From: Alphaproteobacteria bacterium
Lineage (GTDB): Bacteria > Pseudomonadota > Alphaproteobacteria > ATCC43930 > CGMCC-115725
NCBI GenBank assembly: GCA_030040495.1
Contig: JASHTP010000521.1
Coordinates: 1-9,921 of the forward strand
Direction of reading: 5' to 3'
Length of the DNA stretch: 9,921 nt
Under the pieces are notes generated by a model. That model saw only the letters and a list, made by a program, of their open reading frames with translations. It was not told the origin of the DNA and did not search any database. The translations under genes and the position numbers were made by a program. Shown one piece after another: positions 1 through 7,194 of this stretch. Every line of letters begins with the position of its first letter. The stretch's first letter is position 1.

Positions 1-653
1 CGCACCATGCCGCCGAGCTGCTCGAGCCGGGCGAGGGCGCGGGCGCGGCGTTGGGCGCGCTCGGGGATGTGCTGGAGATTGCCGGAATAGGACTGGATGC
101 CGCGGAAGACGAGCCCTTCGGCCGCGACCGCGGCGCGCGCCAGGCGCATGAGATCCTGCTCGTCGGCGCAGCCGGTGCGGCCGTGCCCGGCGGAGAAGTC
201 GACCAGCACCGCGAGCGGGCGCCGCGCCGCCTGGGCGGCGCGGTCGAGGGCGGCGAGGTTGTCGGGATGGTCGACGACCACGCTGAGGCCGCGCTCGGCG
301 CGCGCGTTGAGCGCCGTCAGCCGCGCGATCTTGGGCGGCGTCACCTGCGGCGAGGTGATGTGCACGCCGGGAATCCCGCCCGCGACCATCGCCTCGGCCT
401 CGCCCAAGGTGGCGCAGCAGATGCCGAGCGCGCCCGCCGCCACCTGCATCCCGGCGATGCGCACCGATTTGTGCGTCTTGGCGTGCGGCCGGAGCGCCAC
501 GCCGACAGCGCGCGCATGCGCCGCCATCGCCGAGATGTTGCGCTCGAGCGCGTCGAGATCGACGAGCAGCGCCGGCGTGTCGAGCGCGAAGCGGCTCCCC
601 TTCCGGCCGATGAGCGCCTCGTTGGGCCCCAACCCGTCCATGCCGCCCATCAT
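1..653 (-). CDS. D-threonine aldolase / DSD1-family PLP enzyme, 3' end outside window
   Basis: Reading the minus strand gives an open frame of 217 codons that leaves the window at base 1, so only the N-terminal part is present (relatives run to about 380 residues). Residues 21-39 (RFALDTPALLVDLDALERN) and 55-62 (RPHAKTHK) are the hallmark start of the alanine-racemase-like barrel of D-threonine aldolases and D-serine dehydratase-like proteins. Lys59 is the expected PLP Schiff-base lysine. A family-like GIQSYSGNLQH segment follows later. The segment VDFSAGHGRTG keeps the arginine usually found there but differs from the common D-G-RCG form. Family enzymes cleave D-beta-hydroxy amino acids to glycine plus aldehyde, or act on D-serine or 3-hydroxyaspartate. 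The C-terminal metal-binding His/Cys region needed to tell these apart lies outside the window. The start is uncertain: ATGs at 653, 650 and 641 all lack a clear Shine-Dalgarno sequence. It is divergent from the first amidase. Confidence 0.85.
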   Translation of the reverse strand, partial: MMGGMDGLGPNEALIGRKGSRFALDTPALLVDLDALERNISAMAAHARAVGVALRPHAKTHKSVRIAGMQVAAGALGICCATLGEAEAMVAGGIPGVHITSPQVTPPKIARLTALNARAERGLSVVVDHPDNLAALDRAAQAARRPLAVLVDFSAGHGRTGCADEQDLMRLARAAVAAEGLVFRGIQSYSGNLQHIPERAQRRARALARLEQLGGMV

Positions 654-700
654 CGCGGCCGGCACCGGCGAAGGCAACGGCTGCCCGACGAAGACTGAGC

Positions 701-719
701 GCCCCCGCTTGTCGGGGGC
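701..719. other. Short GC hairpin in the divergent intergenic gap
   Basis: A perfect 7-base inverted repeat, GCCCCCG and CGGGGGC with a 5-base loop, lies in the 109-base gap between the PLP enzyme (minus) and the first amidase (plus). Neither side has a run of T, so it is a poor intrinsic terminator. It would sit in the 5' leader of the minus-strand gene if transcription starts upstream of it. Its role is unknown. In a sequence this GC-rich a 7-bp stem could arise by chance. Confidence 0.35.
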
Positions 720-762
720 CTGCGGCTTGACCGATAGTGGACCTGCTGTGCGGAGTTGAATC

Positions 763-2172
763 GTGACCGAGACTTCCGAGCGTGAGATCGCGTTCCTGAC
801 GGCGAGCGAGCTGGTCGAGGCCTATCGCCGGAAGACGCTGTCGCCGGTCGAGGTGACCGAGGCGCTGCTGCGCCGCCTCGACCGGCTCGAGCCCGAAATC
901 AACGCTTTCGTGCTGGTGGCGCGGGAGAGCGCGCTCGCCGAGGCGCGGGCGGCCGAGGCGCGCTGGCTCTCGGGCGCGCCCAAGGGTTTGCTCGACGGCG
1001 TGCCGGTGACGATCAAGGACCTCTTCCTCACCAAGGGCTGGCCGACCTTGCGCGGCTCGACCTTGGTGAGGCGCGACCAGGCCTGGGACGAGGACGGCCC
1101 GCCGGTGGCGCGGCTGCGCGAGACGGGCGCGGTGCTCCTCGGCAAGACCACCATGCCGGAATTCGGCTGGAAGGCGCTGGGCGACAGCCCGCTCACCGGC
1201 ATCACCCGCAATCCCTGGAACCTCGCGCACACGCCGGGCGGCTCGAGCGCCGGCGCGGCGGCGGCGCTCGCCGCCGGCATCGGCCCGCTGGCGCTCGGCA
1301 CCGACGGCGGCGGCTCGATCCGCGTCCCGTGCGCCTTTTGCGGGCTTGCCGGCCTGAAGCCGAGCTTCGGCCGCGTGCCGCACTACCCGCCGAGCGTCTT
1401 CGGCCTCGTCGCCCATAACGGGCCGATGGCGCGCAGCGTGACCGATCTGGCGCTGCTCCTCACCGTCATCGCCGGCGCCGACGATCGCGACGTCTATGCC
1501 GTGCCGCCCGACGGCCGCGACTGGCGCCAGGGCATCGACGCCGGCGTCAAGGGGCTCCGCATCGCCTTCAGCCCGACCCTCGGCTATGCGCGCGTCGACC
1601 CCGAGATCGCGGTCGCGGTGGCGGCGGCGACGCGCCGCTTCGCCGAGCTCGGCGCCGAGATCGAGACGGTGGAGCACGTCTTCGACGATCCCGCGCGCGC
1701 CTGGCTCACCTTGTGGTGGGCTGGCGCGGCCAAAGCGATGGGCGCCTACTCCGCCGAGGAGCGAAAGCGCATCGATCCCGGCCTCGACGCCGCGGCGCAG
1801 CAGGGCGCGCGGCTCAGCGCCCTCGACTATCTCGCCGCCGACGCGGTGCGCGGCACGCTGTCGCTGGTGATGGCCAGGTTCCACCGGCGCTATGATCTGC
1901 TGCTGACGCCAAGCGTCGCGGTGCCGGCGCTGAAGGCGGGCGAGCTCTTGAGCGATCCCGCGACGCAGCGCGAATGGATCGACTGGGCGCCGTTCAGCTA
2001 TCCCTTCAACCTGACGCGCCAGCCGGCGGCGAGCGTGCCCTGCGGCCTCACCAAATCCGGCCTGCCGATCGGGCTGCAGATCGTCGGCCGCATGTATGAC
2101 GACGCGCTGGTGCTGCGCGCCACCCGCGCCTTCGAGCAGGCGCAGCCCTTTCCGCGCTGCCCGCTCGATTAG
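763..2172 (+). CDS. Amidase-signature family hydrolase (first of a paralogous pair)
   Basis: This 469-residue protein is a complete amidase-signature enzyme, which hydrolyses carboxamides to acid plus ammonia or amine, probably in the cytoplasm since no signal peptide is visible. The Ser-cisSer-Lys triad is readable: Lys85 in DGVPVTIKD, Ser161 in TPGGSSAG and Ser185 in GTDGGGSIR. The 24-residue spacing between the serines matches fatty-acid amide hydrolase and relatives. The start is GTG, chosen because GGAG at 752-755 lies seven bases upstream and the next protein-like residues begin there. Family members include GatA, indoleacetamide hydrolase and nylon-oligomer hydrolase. There is no GatB or GatC beside it, so a stand-alone catabolic amidase is more likely than a tRNA amidotransferase subunit. 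The substrate cannot be read from sequence. Its last four bases overlap the end of the convergent paralogue. Confidence 0.93.
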   Translation: MTETSEREIAFLTASELVEAYRRKTLSPVEVTEALLRRLDRLEPEINAFVLVARESALAEARAAEARWLSGAPKGLLDGVPVTIKDLFLTKGWPTLRGSTLVRRDQAWDEDGPPVARLRETGAVLLGKTTMPEFGWKALGDSPLTGITRNPWNLAHTPGGSSAGAAAALAAGIGPLALGTDGGGSIRVPCAFCGLAGLKPSFGRVPHYPPSVFGLVAHNGPMARSVTDLALLLTVIAGADDRDVYAVPPDGRDWRQGIDAGVKGLRIAFSPTLGYARVDPEIAVAVAAATRRFAELGAEIETVEHVFDDPARAWLTLWWAGAAKAMGAYSAEERKRIDPGLDAAAQQGARLSALDYLAADAVRGTLSLVMARFHRRYDLLLTPSVAVPALKAGELLSDPATQREWIDWAPFSYPFNLTRQPAASVPCGLTKSGLPIGLQIVGRMYDDALVLRATRAFEQAQPFPRCPLD

Positions 2173-3596
2173 CCCGCGATCCGCTCCAGGCTTGCCGCGA
2201 GCAGCGGGTGCGGCACAGGCCAGCGCAGCGCCTGCTCCAGCGCGCGGCTCGCGCGCAGCACCAGCGCGTCGGCAAAGCGCGGGCCGGCGATCTGCACGCC
2301 GACCGGCAAGCCCGCCTCGCTGAGCCCGCACGGGATCGACGCCGCGGGATTGCCGGCGAGGTTGAACGGCAGCGTATAGGGCACGGCGTCCCGCCAGCGG
2401 TCGTAGGAGGCCGAGTGATAGGGCGTCGTCACCGGCGGCGGCGGACCCGGCAGTACCGGCGTCACCAGCAGATCGTAGTCGGCGTGGAAGGCCTGCAGCC
2501 GCTCGGCGAGATGGAGCCGCGCCATGGCGCCGGCGCAATAGGCCTCGAGCCCGACCGCAAGGCCCTGCTCGGCGAGGAGGCGGAAGCGGGGATCGAGCAG
2601 CTCGTGCCTGTCGCGCGGGATCTGGCGCAGCGTGTGGGCGAAGCCGGCGAGCCAGTAGGGCTCGAACGTCGGCTGCAGCCGGTCGATGACCTCGCCGGTC
2701 TCGGCGACCGCGGCGCCGAGCTCGCCCAAAAGCCGCACCGCCTCGCGCACCGGCCGCAGCACCTCGGCGCCGGGCTCGGCGCCGCCGAGGCCCGGAGCGA
2801 AGGCGATGCGCAGCCCCTTGACGCCGTCCTCGAGCCCTTGGCACCAGTCGCGTTCCTCGTAAGGCAGCGCCGTCACGTCGCGCGCATCCGGCTTCGCCAG
2901 CGCGTTCAGCATCAGCGCCGCGTCCTCGACCGAGCGCGCCAGCGGCCCGTTCGAGATCACCGTGCCGAACGGGCTCTTGTGCGGGTAAAGCGGCACGCGG
3001 CCGAAGCTCGGCTTGAAGCCGAAAAGGCCGCAATGGCTCGCCGGGATGCGAATCGAGCCGCCGCCATCGGTGCCGAGCGCCAGCGCGCCGATGCCGGCAG
3101 CGAGCGAGGCGGCGGCGCCGCCGCTGGAGCCGCCGGGAGTAATGTCGGGATTCCAGGGGTTGCGCGTCACCCCTTTGAGTGGGCTGTCGGTCAGCGCCTT
3201 CCAGCCGAATTCGGGGGTGGTGGTCTTGCCGATCAGCACCACGCCCGCCTCGCGCAGCCGCGCCACCCCGGGCGCATCCTCGCGCCAGCTCTGCGCGGGA
3301 TCGACGGTGCGCGAGCCGTGCAGGGTCGGCCAGCCGGCGGCCAGCAGCGTGTCCTTGACCGAAACCGGCACGCCGTCGAGCGCCGAGCGCGGCGTGCCCC
3401 GCCGCCAGCGCTCGGCCGATTGCCGCGCCGCCTGGCGCGCGCCCTCGGCGTCGACGCGCTGGAAGGCGTTGAGCACGGGCTCGAGCCGGGCGAGTCGCGT
3501 CAGCGCCGTCTCGACCGAATCGACCGGCGACAGGCTGCCGGCGCGATAGCGCGCGGCGAGTTCGCCCGCCGAGAGAAAGCCCGTATCCTCCGCCAT
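2169..3596 (-). CDS. Amidase-signature family hydrolase (second of a paralogous pair)
   Basis: This 475-residue protein is the paralogue of the amidase to its left and is read toward it. The catalytic Lys81 (DGVPVSVKD), Ser157 (TPGGSSGG) and Ser181 (GTDGGGSIR) are all present, with the same 24-residue serine spacing. Well over half of the residues between about 74 and 270 match the neighbour by eye. They diverge mostly in the C-terminal third, which usually shapes the substrate pocket, so different substrates are plausible (inference). The open frame continues upstream to about 4232, but ATG at 3596 is chosen because GGAGG (3609-3605 on the minus strand) lies eight bases before it. Amidase homology begins immediately after it, and the upstream part lies opposite the regulator gene. 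It is divergent from the MarR-type gene, a layout common for a regulator and its target. Confidence 0.93.
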   Translation of the reverse strand: MAEDTGFLSAGELAARYRAGSLSPVDSVETALTRLARLEPVLNAFQRVDAEGARQAARQSAERWRRGTPRSALDGVPVSVKDTLLAAGWPTLHGSRTVDPAQSWREDAPGVARLREAGVVLIGKTTTPEFGWKALTDSPLKGVTRNPWNPDITPGGSSGGAAASLAAGIGALALGTDGGGSIRIPASHCGLFGFKPSFGRVPLYPHKSPFGTVISNGPLARSVEDAALMLNALAKPDARDVTALPYEERDWCQGLEDGVKGLRIAFAPGLGGAEPGAEVLRPVREAVRLLGELGAAVAETGEVIDRLQPTFEPYWLAGFAHTLRQIPRDRHELLDPRFRLLAEQGLAVGLEAYCAGAMARLHLAERLQAFHADYDLLVTPVLPGPPPPVTTPYHSASYDRWRDAVPYTLPFNLAGNPAASIPCGLSEAGLPVGVQIAGPRFADALVLRASRALEQALRWPVPHPLLAASLERIAG

Positions 3597-3680
3597 GCGC
3601 GTCCCCTCCGGCCCCCACGCTACACCGGTCGCGGCCGCCGCGAAACGTGCTAAAACCCCCGGCAGGAGGAAGTCACGGCC
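3597..3680. promoter_or_regulatory. Divergent intergenic region between amidase and MarR regulator
   Basis: These 84 bases must hold the minus-strand amidase start signals and probably those of the plus-strand regulator. The amidase ribosome-binding site (3605-3609) is clear, and the regulator has AGGAGG at 3664-3669, eleven bases before its ATG. A TGCTAA at 3648-3653 could be a -10 element for the regulator, but no matching -35 is visible. I see no convincing palindrome here. Confidence 0.3.
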
Positions 3681-4172
3681 ATGGCCAAGAGCCTCGGCAA
3701 GACCGGGCCGCGTGGCGCGCGCGGCGCCGCCGCGGAAGAGACGCTGCGGCTCGGCCCGCTCGCCGACTTCATCGGCTTCCATCTGCGCCTCGCCCAGGAG
3801 GCGTCGTTCCAGGCCTTCGCCCGGCGCGTCCGCGACTACAAGATGCGCCCCGGTCGCTTCGCCGTGCTGGCGCTGATCGGCGAGAATCCCGGCATCTCGC
3901 AGACGGCACTCGGCCGCGCCGCGGGACGCGACAAGTCGACCCTGACGCCGGCGCTCAACGACCTCGTGCGCCGCTCGCTGGTGAAGCGGCGGCGCGTCGC
4001 CAGCGACCGGCGCAGCTACGCGCTGTCGCTCACCGTCAAGGGGAAGACGCTGCTCGAGGAGCTGACGCTCCACGCCAGGGCGCATGACCGGATGCTCGAC
4101 GAGCTCGTCGGCCTCAAGCACAAGGCCGAGTTCATCCGCACGCTCCGCCGCCTCGCCATGGCGCTGCTGTGA
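3681..4172 (+). CDS. MarR-family transcriptional regulator
   Basis: This 163-residue protein has the MarR winged-helix layout: an N-terminal dimerisation helix (about 26-50), a helix-turn-helix at about 72-100 containing ISQTALGRAAGRDKSTLTPA, and a wing at about 101-118 (VKRRRVASDRRSYALSLT) with the characteristic D-R pair. A C-terminal helix (about 122-160) completes the dimer interface. The first 20 residues are a basic, low-complexity tail. MarR proteins bind short palindromes as dimers and usually release DNA when they bind an aromatic or other small acid. The gene is divergent from the second amidase and 88 bases upstream of the TRAP/oxidoreductase operon in the same direction. Either or both may be its targets (inference). 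The ATG at 3681 is the first good start, with a slightly distant AGGAGG. Confidence 0.9.
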   Translation: MAKSLGKTGPRGARGAAAEETLRLGPLADFIGFHLRLAQEASFQAFARRVRDYKMRPGRFAVLALIGENPGISQTALGRAAGRDKSTLTPALNDLVRRSLVKRRRVASDRRSYALSLTVKGKTLLEELTLHARAHDRMLDELVGLKHKAEFIRTLRRLAMALL

Positions 4173-4179
4173 GGCACGG

Positions 4180-4209
4180 TTGCGAGCGGCAACGATCTTG
4201 GGGTAGGAT
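4180..4209 (+). promoter_or_regulatory. Possible sigma-70-type promoter for the TRAP operon
   Basis: TTGCGA at 4180-4185 and TAGGAT at 4204-4209 match four of six bases each of the -35 and -10 consensus and are separated by 18 bases. Transcription would begin near 4216, about 45 bases before the dctP start codon and inside the candidate operator. The match is modest and rests on spacing and position. An alternative -35, TTGACT at 4219-4224, has no -10 at a workable distance. Confidence 0.28.
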
Positions 4210-4213
4210 GCGA

Positions 4214-4233
4214 ATAGTTTGACTACCAACAAT
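4214..4233. promoter_or_regulatory. Candidate MarR-type operator
   Basis: An imperfect 20-base palindrome has left arm ATAGTTTGA (4214-4222) and right arm ACCAACAAT (4225-4233). The right arm agrees at six of nine positions with the reverse complement of the left arm. It lies in an AT-rich patch (about 4211-4242) that stands out sharply from the GC-rich surroundings. It is immediately upstream of the TRAP operon and just downstream of the MarR gene. MarR proteins commonly bind 16-20 base AT-rich palindromes that cover the start site. That this MarR protein binds here is inference. Confidence 0.4.
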
Positions 4234-4260
4234 CATGATTAAGCGGCACGGGAGGAGACG

Positions 4261-5283
4261 ATGAAGACATGCGTATTGGCCGGCGCTTTGGCGGCAACGC
4301 TGCTTGCCGCGGCAAGCGCCTCGGCGGCCGACCCGGTGGTCGAGCTCAAGCTCTCGCACTGGGTTCCGCCGTCGCATCCGCTCCAGCCGGCGCTGGAGGC
4401 CTGGGCGGCCGATCTCGCCAAGGAGTCCGGCGGCACGATCAAATCCACCATCTTCCCGGCGCAGCAGCTCGGCAAGGCGGTCGACCATTACGACATGGCG
4501 AAGGACGGCATCGCCGACTTCGCCTATGTCAATCCCGGTTACCAGCCCGGCCGCTTCCCGATCTTCGCCGCGGCCGACCTGCCCTTCCTGATGTCGAACG
4601 CCAAAGGCGGCTCGCGCGCGCTCGACGTCTGGTATCGCCAGTACGCCGCAAAGGAGATGGGCGACGTGCATTACTGCCTCGCCTTCGTCCACGACCCCGG
4701 CGTGTTCAACTCGCGCGACAAGAAGATCATGGTGCCGGCCGACATCAAGGGCCTCAAGGTGCGGCCGGCCGACGACACGATCGGCGAGCTGGTGACGCGG
4801 CTGGGCGGCACCAACGTGCAGGCCTCGGCGCCGGAGGCGCGCGACGTGATCGCGCGCGGCGTCGCCGACGCCATCACCTTCCCGTGGCACTCGCTGATCC
4901 TGTTCGGCATCGACAAGGCGACCAAGTACCACATGGACGCGCCGCTCTACGTCACCGGCTTCGTCTGGGTGATGAACAAGGCGAAGTACGAGGCGCTGTC
5001 GCCGATGCAGAAGAAGGCGGTCGACGATCACTGCACCGCCGACTGGGCGGAGAAGATCGCCGCCCCCTGGGCCGACTGGGAAGCCGCCGGGCGCGACCTG
5101 ATCAAGAAGGAACCGGGCCAGGAGGTCTATTCGATCAGCCCGGCGCAGCTCGCCGAATGGCGCAAGGCGGCGGCGCCGCTCACCAAGGAGTGGGAAGAGA
5201 GCGCGCGCAAAACCGGCATCGACCCGGCGAAGGCGCTCGCCGACCTCAAGGCCGACCTCAAGAAGTACAACGCGGCCTACTGA
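4261..5283 (+). CDS. dctP: TRAP transporter substrate-binding protein, DctP family
   Basis: This 340-residue protein is the periplasmic receptor of a tripartite TRAP transporter. A Sec signal peptide spans residues 1-22, with a short positive start, a hydrophobic core and an A-S-A cleavage site before ADPVVELKLSHW. The mature part has the family pattern: LSHWVPPSHPL near the start, then VPADIKGLKVRPAD with Arg168, the position of the conserved arginine that clamps the ligand carboxylate in DctP proteins. A VWVMNKAKYEALSPMQKKAV segment follows near the C-terminus. The ligand is therefore probably a carboxylate, but its identity is not readable. GGAGG (4251-4255) lies five bases before the ATG. 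It is the first gene of an operon continuing through dctQ, dctM and the oxidoreductase genes. Abundant receptor is usually made from this promoter-proximal position. Confidence 0.93.
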   Translation: MKTCVLAGALAATLLAAASASAADPVVELKLSHWVPPSHPLQPALEAWAADLAKESGGTIKSTIFPAQQLGKAVDHYDMAKDGIADFAYVNPGYQPGRFPIFAAADLPFLMSNAKGGSRALDVWYRQYAAKEMGDVHYCLAFVHDPGVFNSRDKKIMVPADIKGLKVRPADDTIGELVTRLGGTNVQASAPEARDVIARGVADAITFPWHSLILFGIDKATKYHMDAPLYVTGFVWVMNKAKYEALSPMQKKAVDDHCTADWAEKIAAPWADWEAAGRDLIKKEPGQEVYSISPAQLAEWRKAAAPLTKEWEESARKTGIDPAKALADLKADLKKYNAAY

Positions 5284-5290
5284 GGACGGG

Positions 5291-5338
5291 ATGAGGCGGC
5301 GGCCGAGCGACACCTGGCCGGCGGCGGGCGGGCGATGA
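5291..5338 (+). CDS. Possible 15-codon coupling ORF between dctP and dctQ
   Basis: An ATG at 5291 opens a 15-codon frame (MRRRPSDTWPAAGGR) that ends in TGA at 5336-5338 and overlaps the dctQ ATG (5335-5337) as ATGA. GAGG at 5282-5285 gives it a reasonable ribosome-binding site, whereas dctQ itself has only GC-rich sequence upstream. Translation of this small frame could deliver terminating ribosomes to dctQ. It may equally be a chance frame, since the peptide resembles no known family. Confidence 0.3.
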   Translation: MRRRPSDTWPAAGGR

Positions 5339-5874
5339 ACACGCCCGCCGCCGCGCCGGCGCGCGCCAAGCGCAGCCGCATGGACCGCTTCATCGACGGC
5401 ATCGAGCTGCTGGCGGCGCTCTTCGTCGCCATCGTCGCCGCCGACATCTTCGTCTCGGTGCTGCTGCGCAAATTCTTCAGCTGGTCGATCCCCGACAGCT
5501 ACGATTTCGGCCGGCTGCTGCTCGGCATCCTGATCTTCTGGGGCATCGCCGCGACCAGCTATCGCGGCACGCACATCACCGTCGATCTCGTATGGACCGC
5601 CGCCGGCCCCAGGATGAAGCGAGTGATCGACGTCTTCGCCACGCTGGTGCTGCTGCTGGTGGTGAGCGTCCACACGGTGATGCTGTTCGACAAGGTGCTG
5701 TCGACGCGCGCCGACCATGTGCTGACCTACGATCTGCATCTGCCGACCTGGCCGTTCTTCTTCGTCGCCTGGCTCGGCGACGTGTCCGCCGTGCTGCTCA
5801 TCGCCATCCGCACCGTCCGGCTGATCGTGCGGCCGGAAGCGCTGGGCGTGACGCCGCTCAAATCCGTCGAATGA
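5335..5874 (+). CDS. dctQ: TRAP transporter small permease, DctQ family
   Basis: This 179-residue inner-membrane protein is the small subunit of the TRAP transporter and pairs with DctM. Four hydrophobic segments are visible at about residues 23-44, 58-76, 97-118 and 139-164, the family topology. The loop RGTHITVDL (77-85) after the second segment is the typical DctQ signature. The first 18 residues are a basic, proline- and alanine-rich tail. The ATG at 5335 has no clear Shine-Dalgarno sequence and may depend on the short upstream frame that ends on it. An alternative internal ATG at codon 16 also lacks one. The stop codon is separated from the dctM start by a single base, so the two membrane subunits are almost certainly translationally coupled. 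Confidence 0.92.
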   Translation: MNTPAAAPARAKRSRMDRFIDGIELLAALFVAIVAADIFVSVLLRKFFSWSIPDSYDFGRLLLGILIFWGIAATSYRGTHITVDLVWTAAGPRMKRVIDVFATLVLLLVVSVHTVMLFDKVLSTRADHVLTYDLHLPTWPFFFVAWLGDVSAVLLIAIRTVRLIVRPEALGVTPLKSVE

Positions 5875-5875
5875 A

Positions 5876-7180
5876 ATGACGCTCGGCACCGACGCCATCG
5901 CCATCACCGGCTTCGTCGCGCTGTTCGCGCTGATGCTGCTGCGCGTGCCGGTGGGCATGGCGATGGGGCTGGTGGGCGTCACCGGCTTCGGCTGGATCGT
6001 CGGCGGCTACCCGGCGCTGAAGATGATCGGCCAGACCTCGATGCGCACGGTGGCCGACTATTCCTTCGGCGTCATTCCGATGTTCCTGCTGATGGGCGCG
6101 GTGGTCTCGGCCTCGGGCATGAGCCGCCAGCTCTTCCGCTCGGCCAACGCCTTCGTCGGGCATTTCCGCGGCGGGCTCGGGCTCGCCACCATCGCCGCCT
6201 GCGCCGGCTTCGCGGCGATCTCGGGCTCGTCGGTGGCGACCGCGGCCACCTTCTCGACGGTGGCCTATCCCGAGATGCGGCGCTTCGACTATCCGCGCTC
6301 CTTCTCCACCGGCGTCATCGCCGCCGGCGGCACCTTGGGCGCGATGTTCCCGCCCTCGACCGTGCTCGCGGTCTATGGCCTCATCACCGAGCAGGACATC
6401 GGCAAGCTGTTCATCGCCGGGATCCTGCCCGGCCTGCTCGCGGTCTCGATGTATATCGCCACCATCGCCGTGATCGGGCTGGTCCGCCCGCGCTTCCTGC
6501 CGGCGGGAAAGCGCAGCACGTGGCGCGAGCGGCGCCACTCGCTGCGCGAGGTGTGGGCGCCGCTGCTGCTGTTCGTGCTGGTGATCGGCGGGCTCTATGG
6601 CGGCGTCTTCACCCCCACCGAGGCGGGCGGCGTGGGCGCGAGCGGCGCCATCCTGATCAGCGTGCTGATGCGCCGGCTGAGCTGGCCGCAGTTCCTGCAG
6701 GCGCTGCTGCACGCGACGCGCACCGCCGCCGCGATCTTCACGGTGCTGATCGGCGCGCTGCTCTTCGGCTATTTCCTGACCGTTACCCAGACGCCGCAGC
6801 GCGTCACCGAACTGCTCACCGGGCTCGGCCTCGGCCGCTACGGCGTGCTCGCGCTGATCATGGTGATGTATCTCGTGCTCGGCTGCCTGATGGACGCGCT
6901 GGCGATGATCATCCTCACCGTGCCGATCATCTTCCCGGTGGTGCAGGCGCTGGGCTTCGATCCCATCTGGTTCGGCGTTATCATCGTTATGACCGTCGAG
7001 CTCGGCCTCATCCATCCGCCGGTCGGGATGAACGTCTTCGTCATCAAGACGGTGGTGCCCGAAGTGAGCTTCCTCACCATCTTCTCCGGAGTGCTGCCCT
7101 TCATCGCCACCGACATCCTGCGGCTTGTCATCCTCATCGCCTTTCCCATCATTGCCACATATCTGCCGTCGCACATGTAG
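5876..7180 (+). CDS. dctM: TRAP transporter large permease, DctM family
   Basis: This 434-residue protein is the large membrane subunit that forms the sodium-coupled transport path of TRAP systems. It is hydrophobic throughout, with about a dozen membrane segments. It carries the expected motifs in order: IPMFLLMG (67-74), CAGFAAISGSSVATAAT (109-125), VAYPEM (129-134), FPPS (158-161), TEQDIGKLFIAGILPG (171-186), GGVFTPTEAGG (242-252) and ELGLIHPPVGMNVFVIK (375-391). The paired GSS and PPVGMN regions are the half-helix turns that bind sodium and substrate in related structures (family knowledge). Length is normal and nothing looks broken. It lies one base after dctQ and 14 bases before the oxidoreductase alpha gene. 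Confidence 0.95.
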   Translation: MTLGTDAIAITGFVALFALMLLRVPVGMAMGLVGVTGFGWIVGGYPALKMIGQTSMRTVADYSFGVIPMFLLMGAVVSASGMSRQLFRSANAFVGHFRGGLGLATIAACAGFAAISGSSVATAATFSTVAYPEMRRFDYPRSFSTGVIAAGGTLGAMFPPSTVLAVYGLITEQDIGKLFIAGILPGLLAVSMYIATIAVIGLVRPRFLPAGKRSTWRERRHSLREVWAPLLLFVLVIGGLYGGVFTPTEAGGVGASGAILISVLMRRLSWPQFLQALLHATRTAAAIFTVLIGALLFGYFLTVTQTPQRVTELLTGLGLGRYGVLALIMVMYLVLGCLMDALAMIILTVPIIFPVVQALGFDPIWFGVIIVMTVELGLIHPPVGMNVFVIKTVVPEVSFLTIFSGVLPFIATDILRLVILIAFPIIATYLPSHM

Positions 7181-7194
7181 CGGCGAGGTGCACC

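Noticed and set aside
727..732. TTGACC as a -35 element for the first amidase
   Set aside because: It matches five of six consensus bases, but no acceptable -10 element lies 15-19 bases downstream.
51..759. Two overlapping plus-strand frames at the left edge
   Set aside because: The minus strand carries a clear PLP-enzyme sequence through this region, so these are antisense shadows.
2208..3653. Plus-strand open frame of about 481 codons opposite the second amidase
   Set aside because: It is the shadow of a complete amidase with an intact catalytic triad; the translation is Arg-rich and unlike any protein family.
4179..4193. Small inverted repeat GTTGC/GCAAC just after the MarR stop codon as a terminator
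   Set aside because: The stem is only five base pairs and no T-run follows, so it is too weak to call.
3597..4232. In-frame upstream extension of the minus-strand amidase to 687 residues
   Set aside because: The extension is antisense to the MarR gene, and the ATG at 3596 has a strong Shine-Dalgarno sequence followed at once by amidase homology.
4132..5982. Minus-strand open frame of about 616 codons opposite dctP and dctQ
   Set aside because: Same reasoning: antisense to clear genes, low-complexity His/Arg/Gly-rich translation, no recognisable domain.
5858..7174. Minus-strand open frame of about 438 codons opposite dctM
   Set aside because: Composition is Asp/His/Arg/Glu-rich, the mirror of a hydrophobic membrane protein, with no domain signature.
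6520..7194. In-frame upstream extension of iorA giving a 936-residue protein
   Set aside because: The added 225 residues overlap dctM in another frame and are Arg/Ala/His-rich with no homology. The ATG at 7195 has a ribosome-binding site and begins the family sequence.
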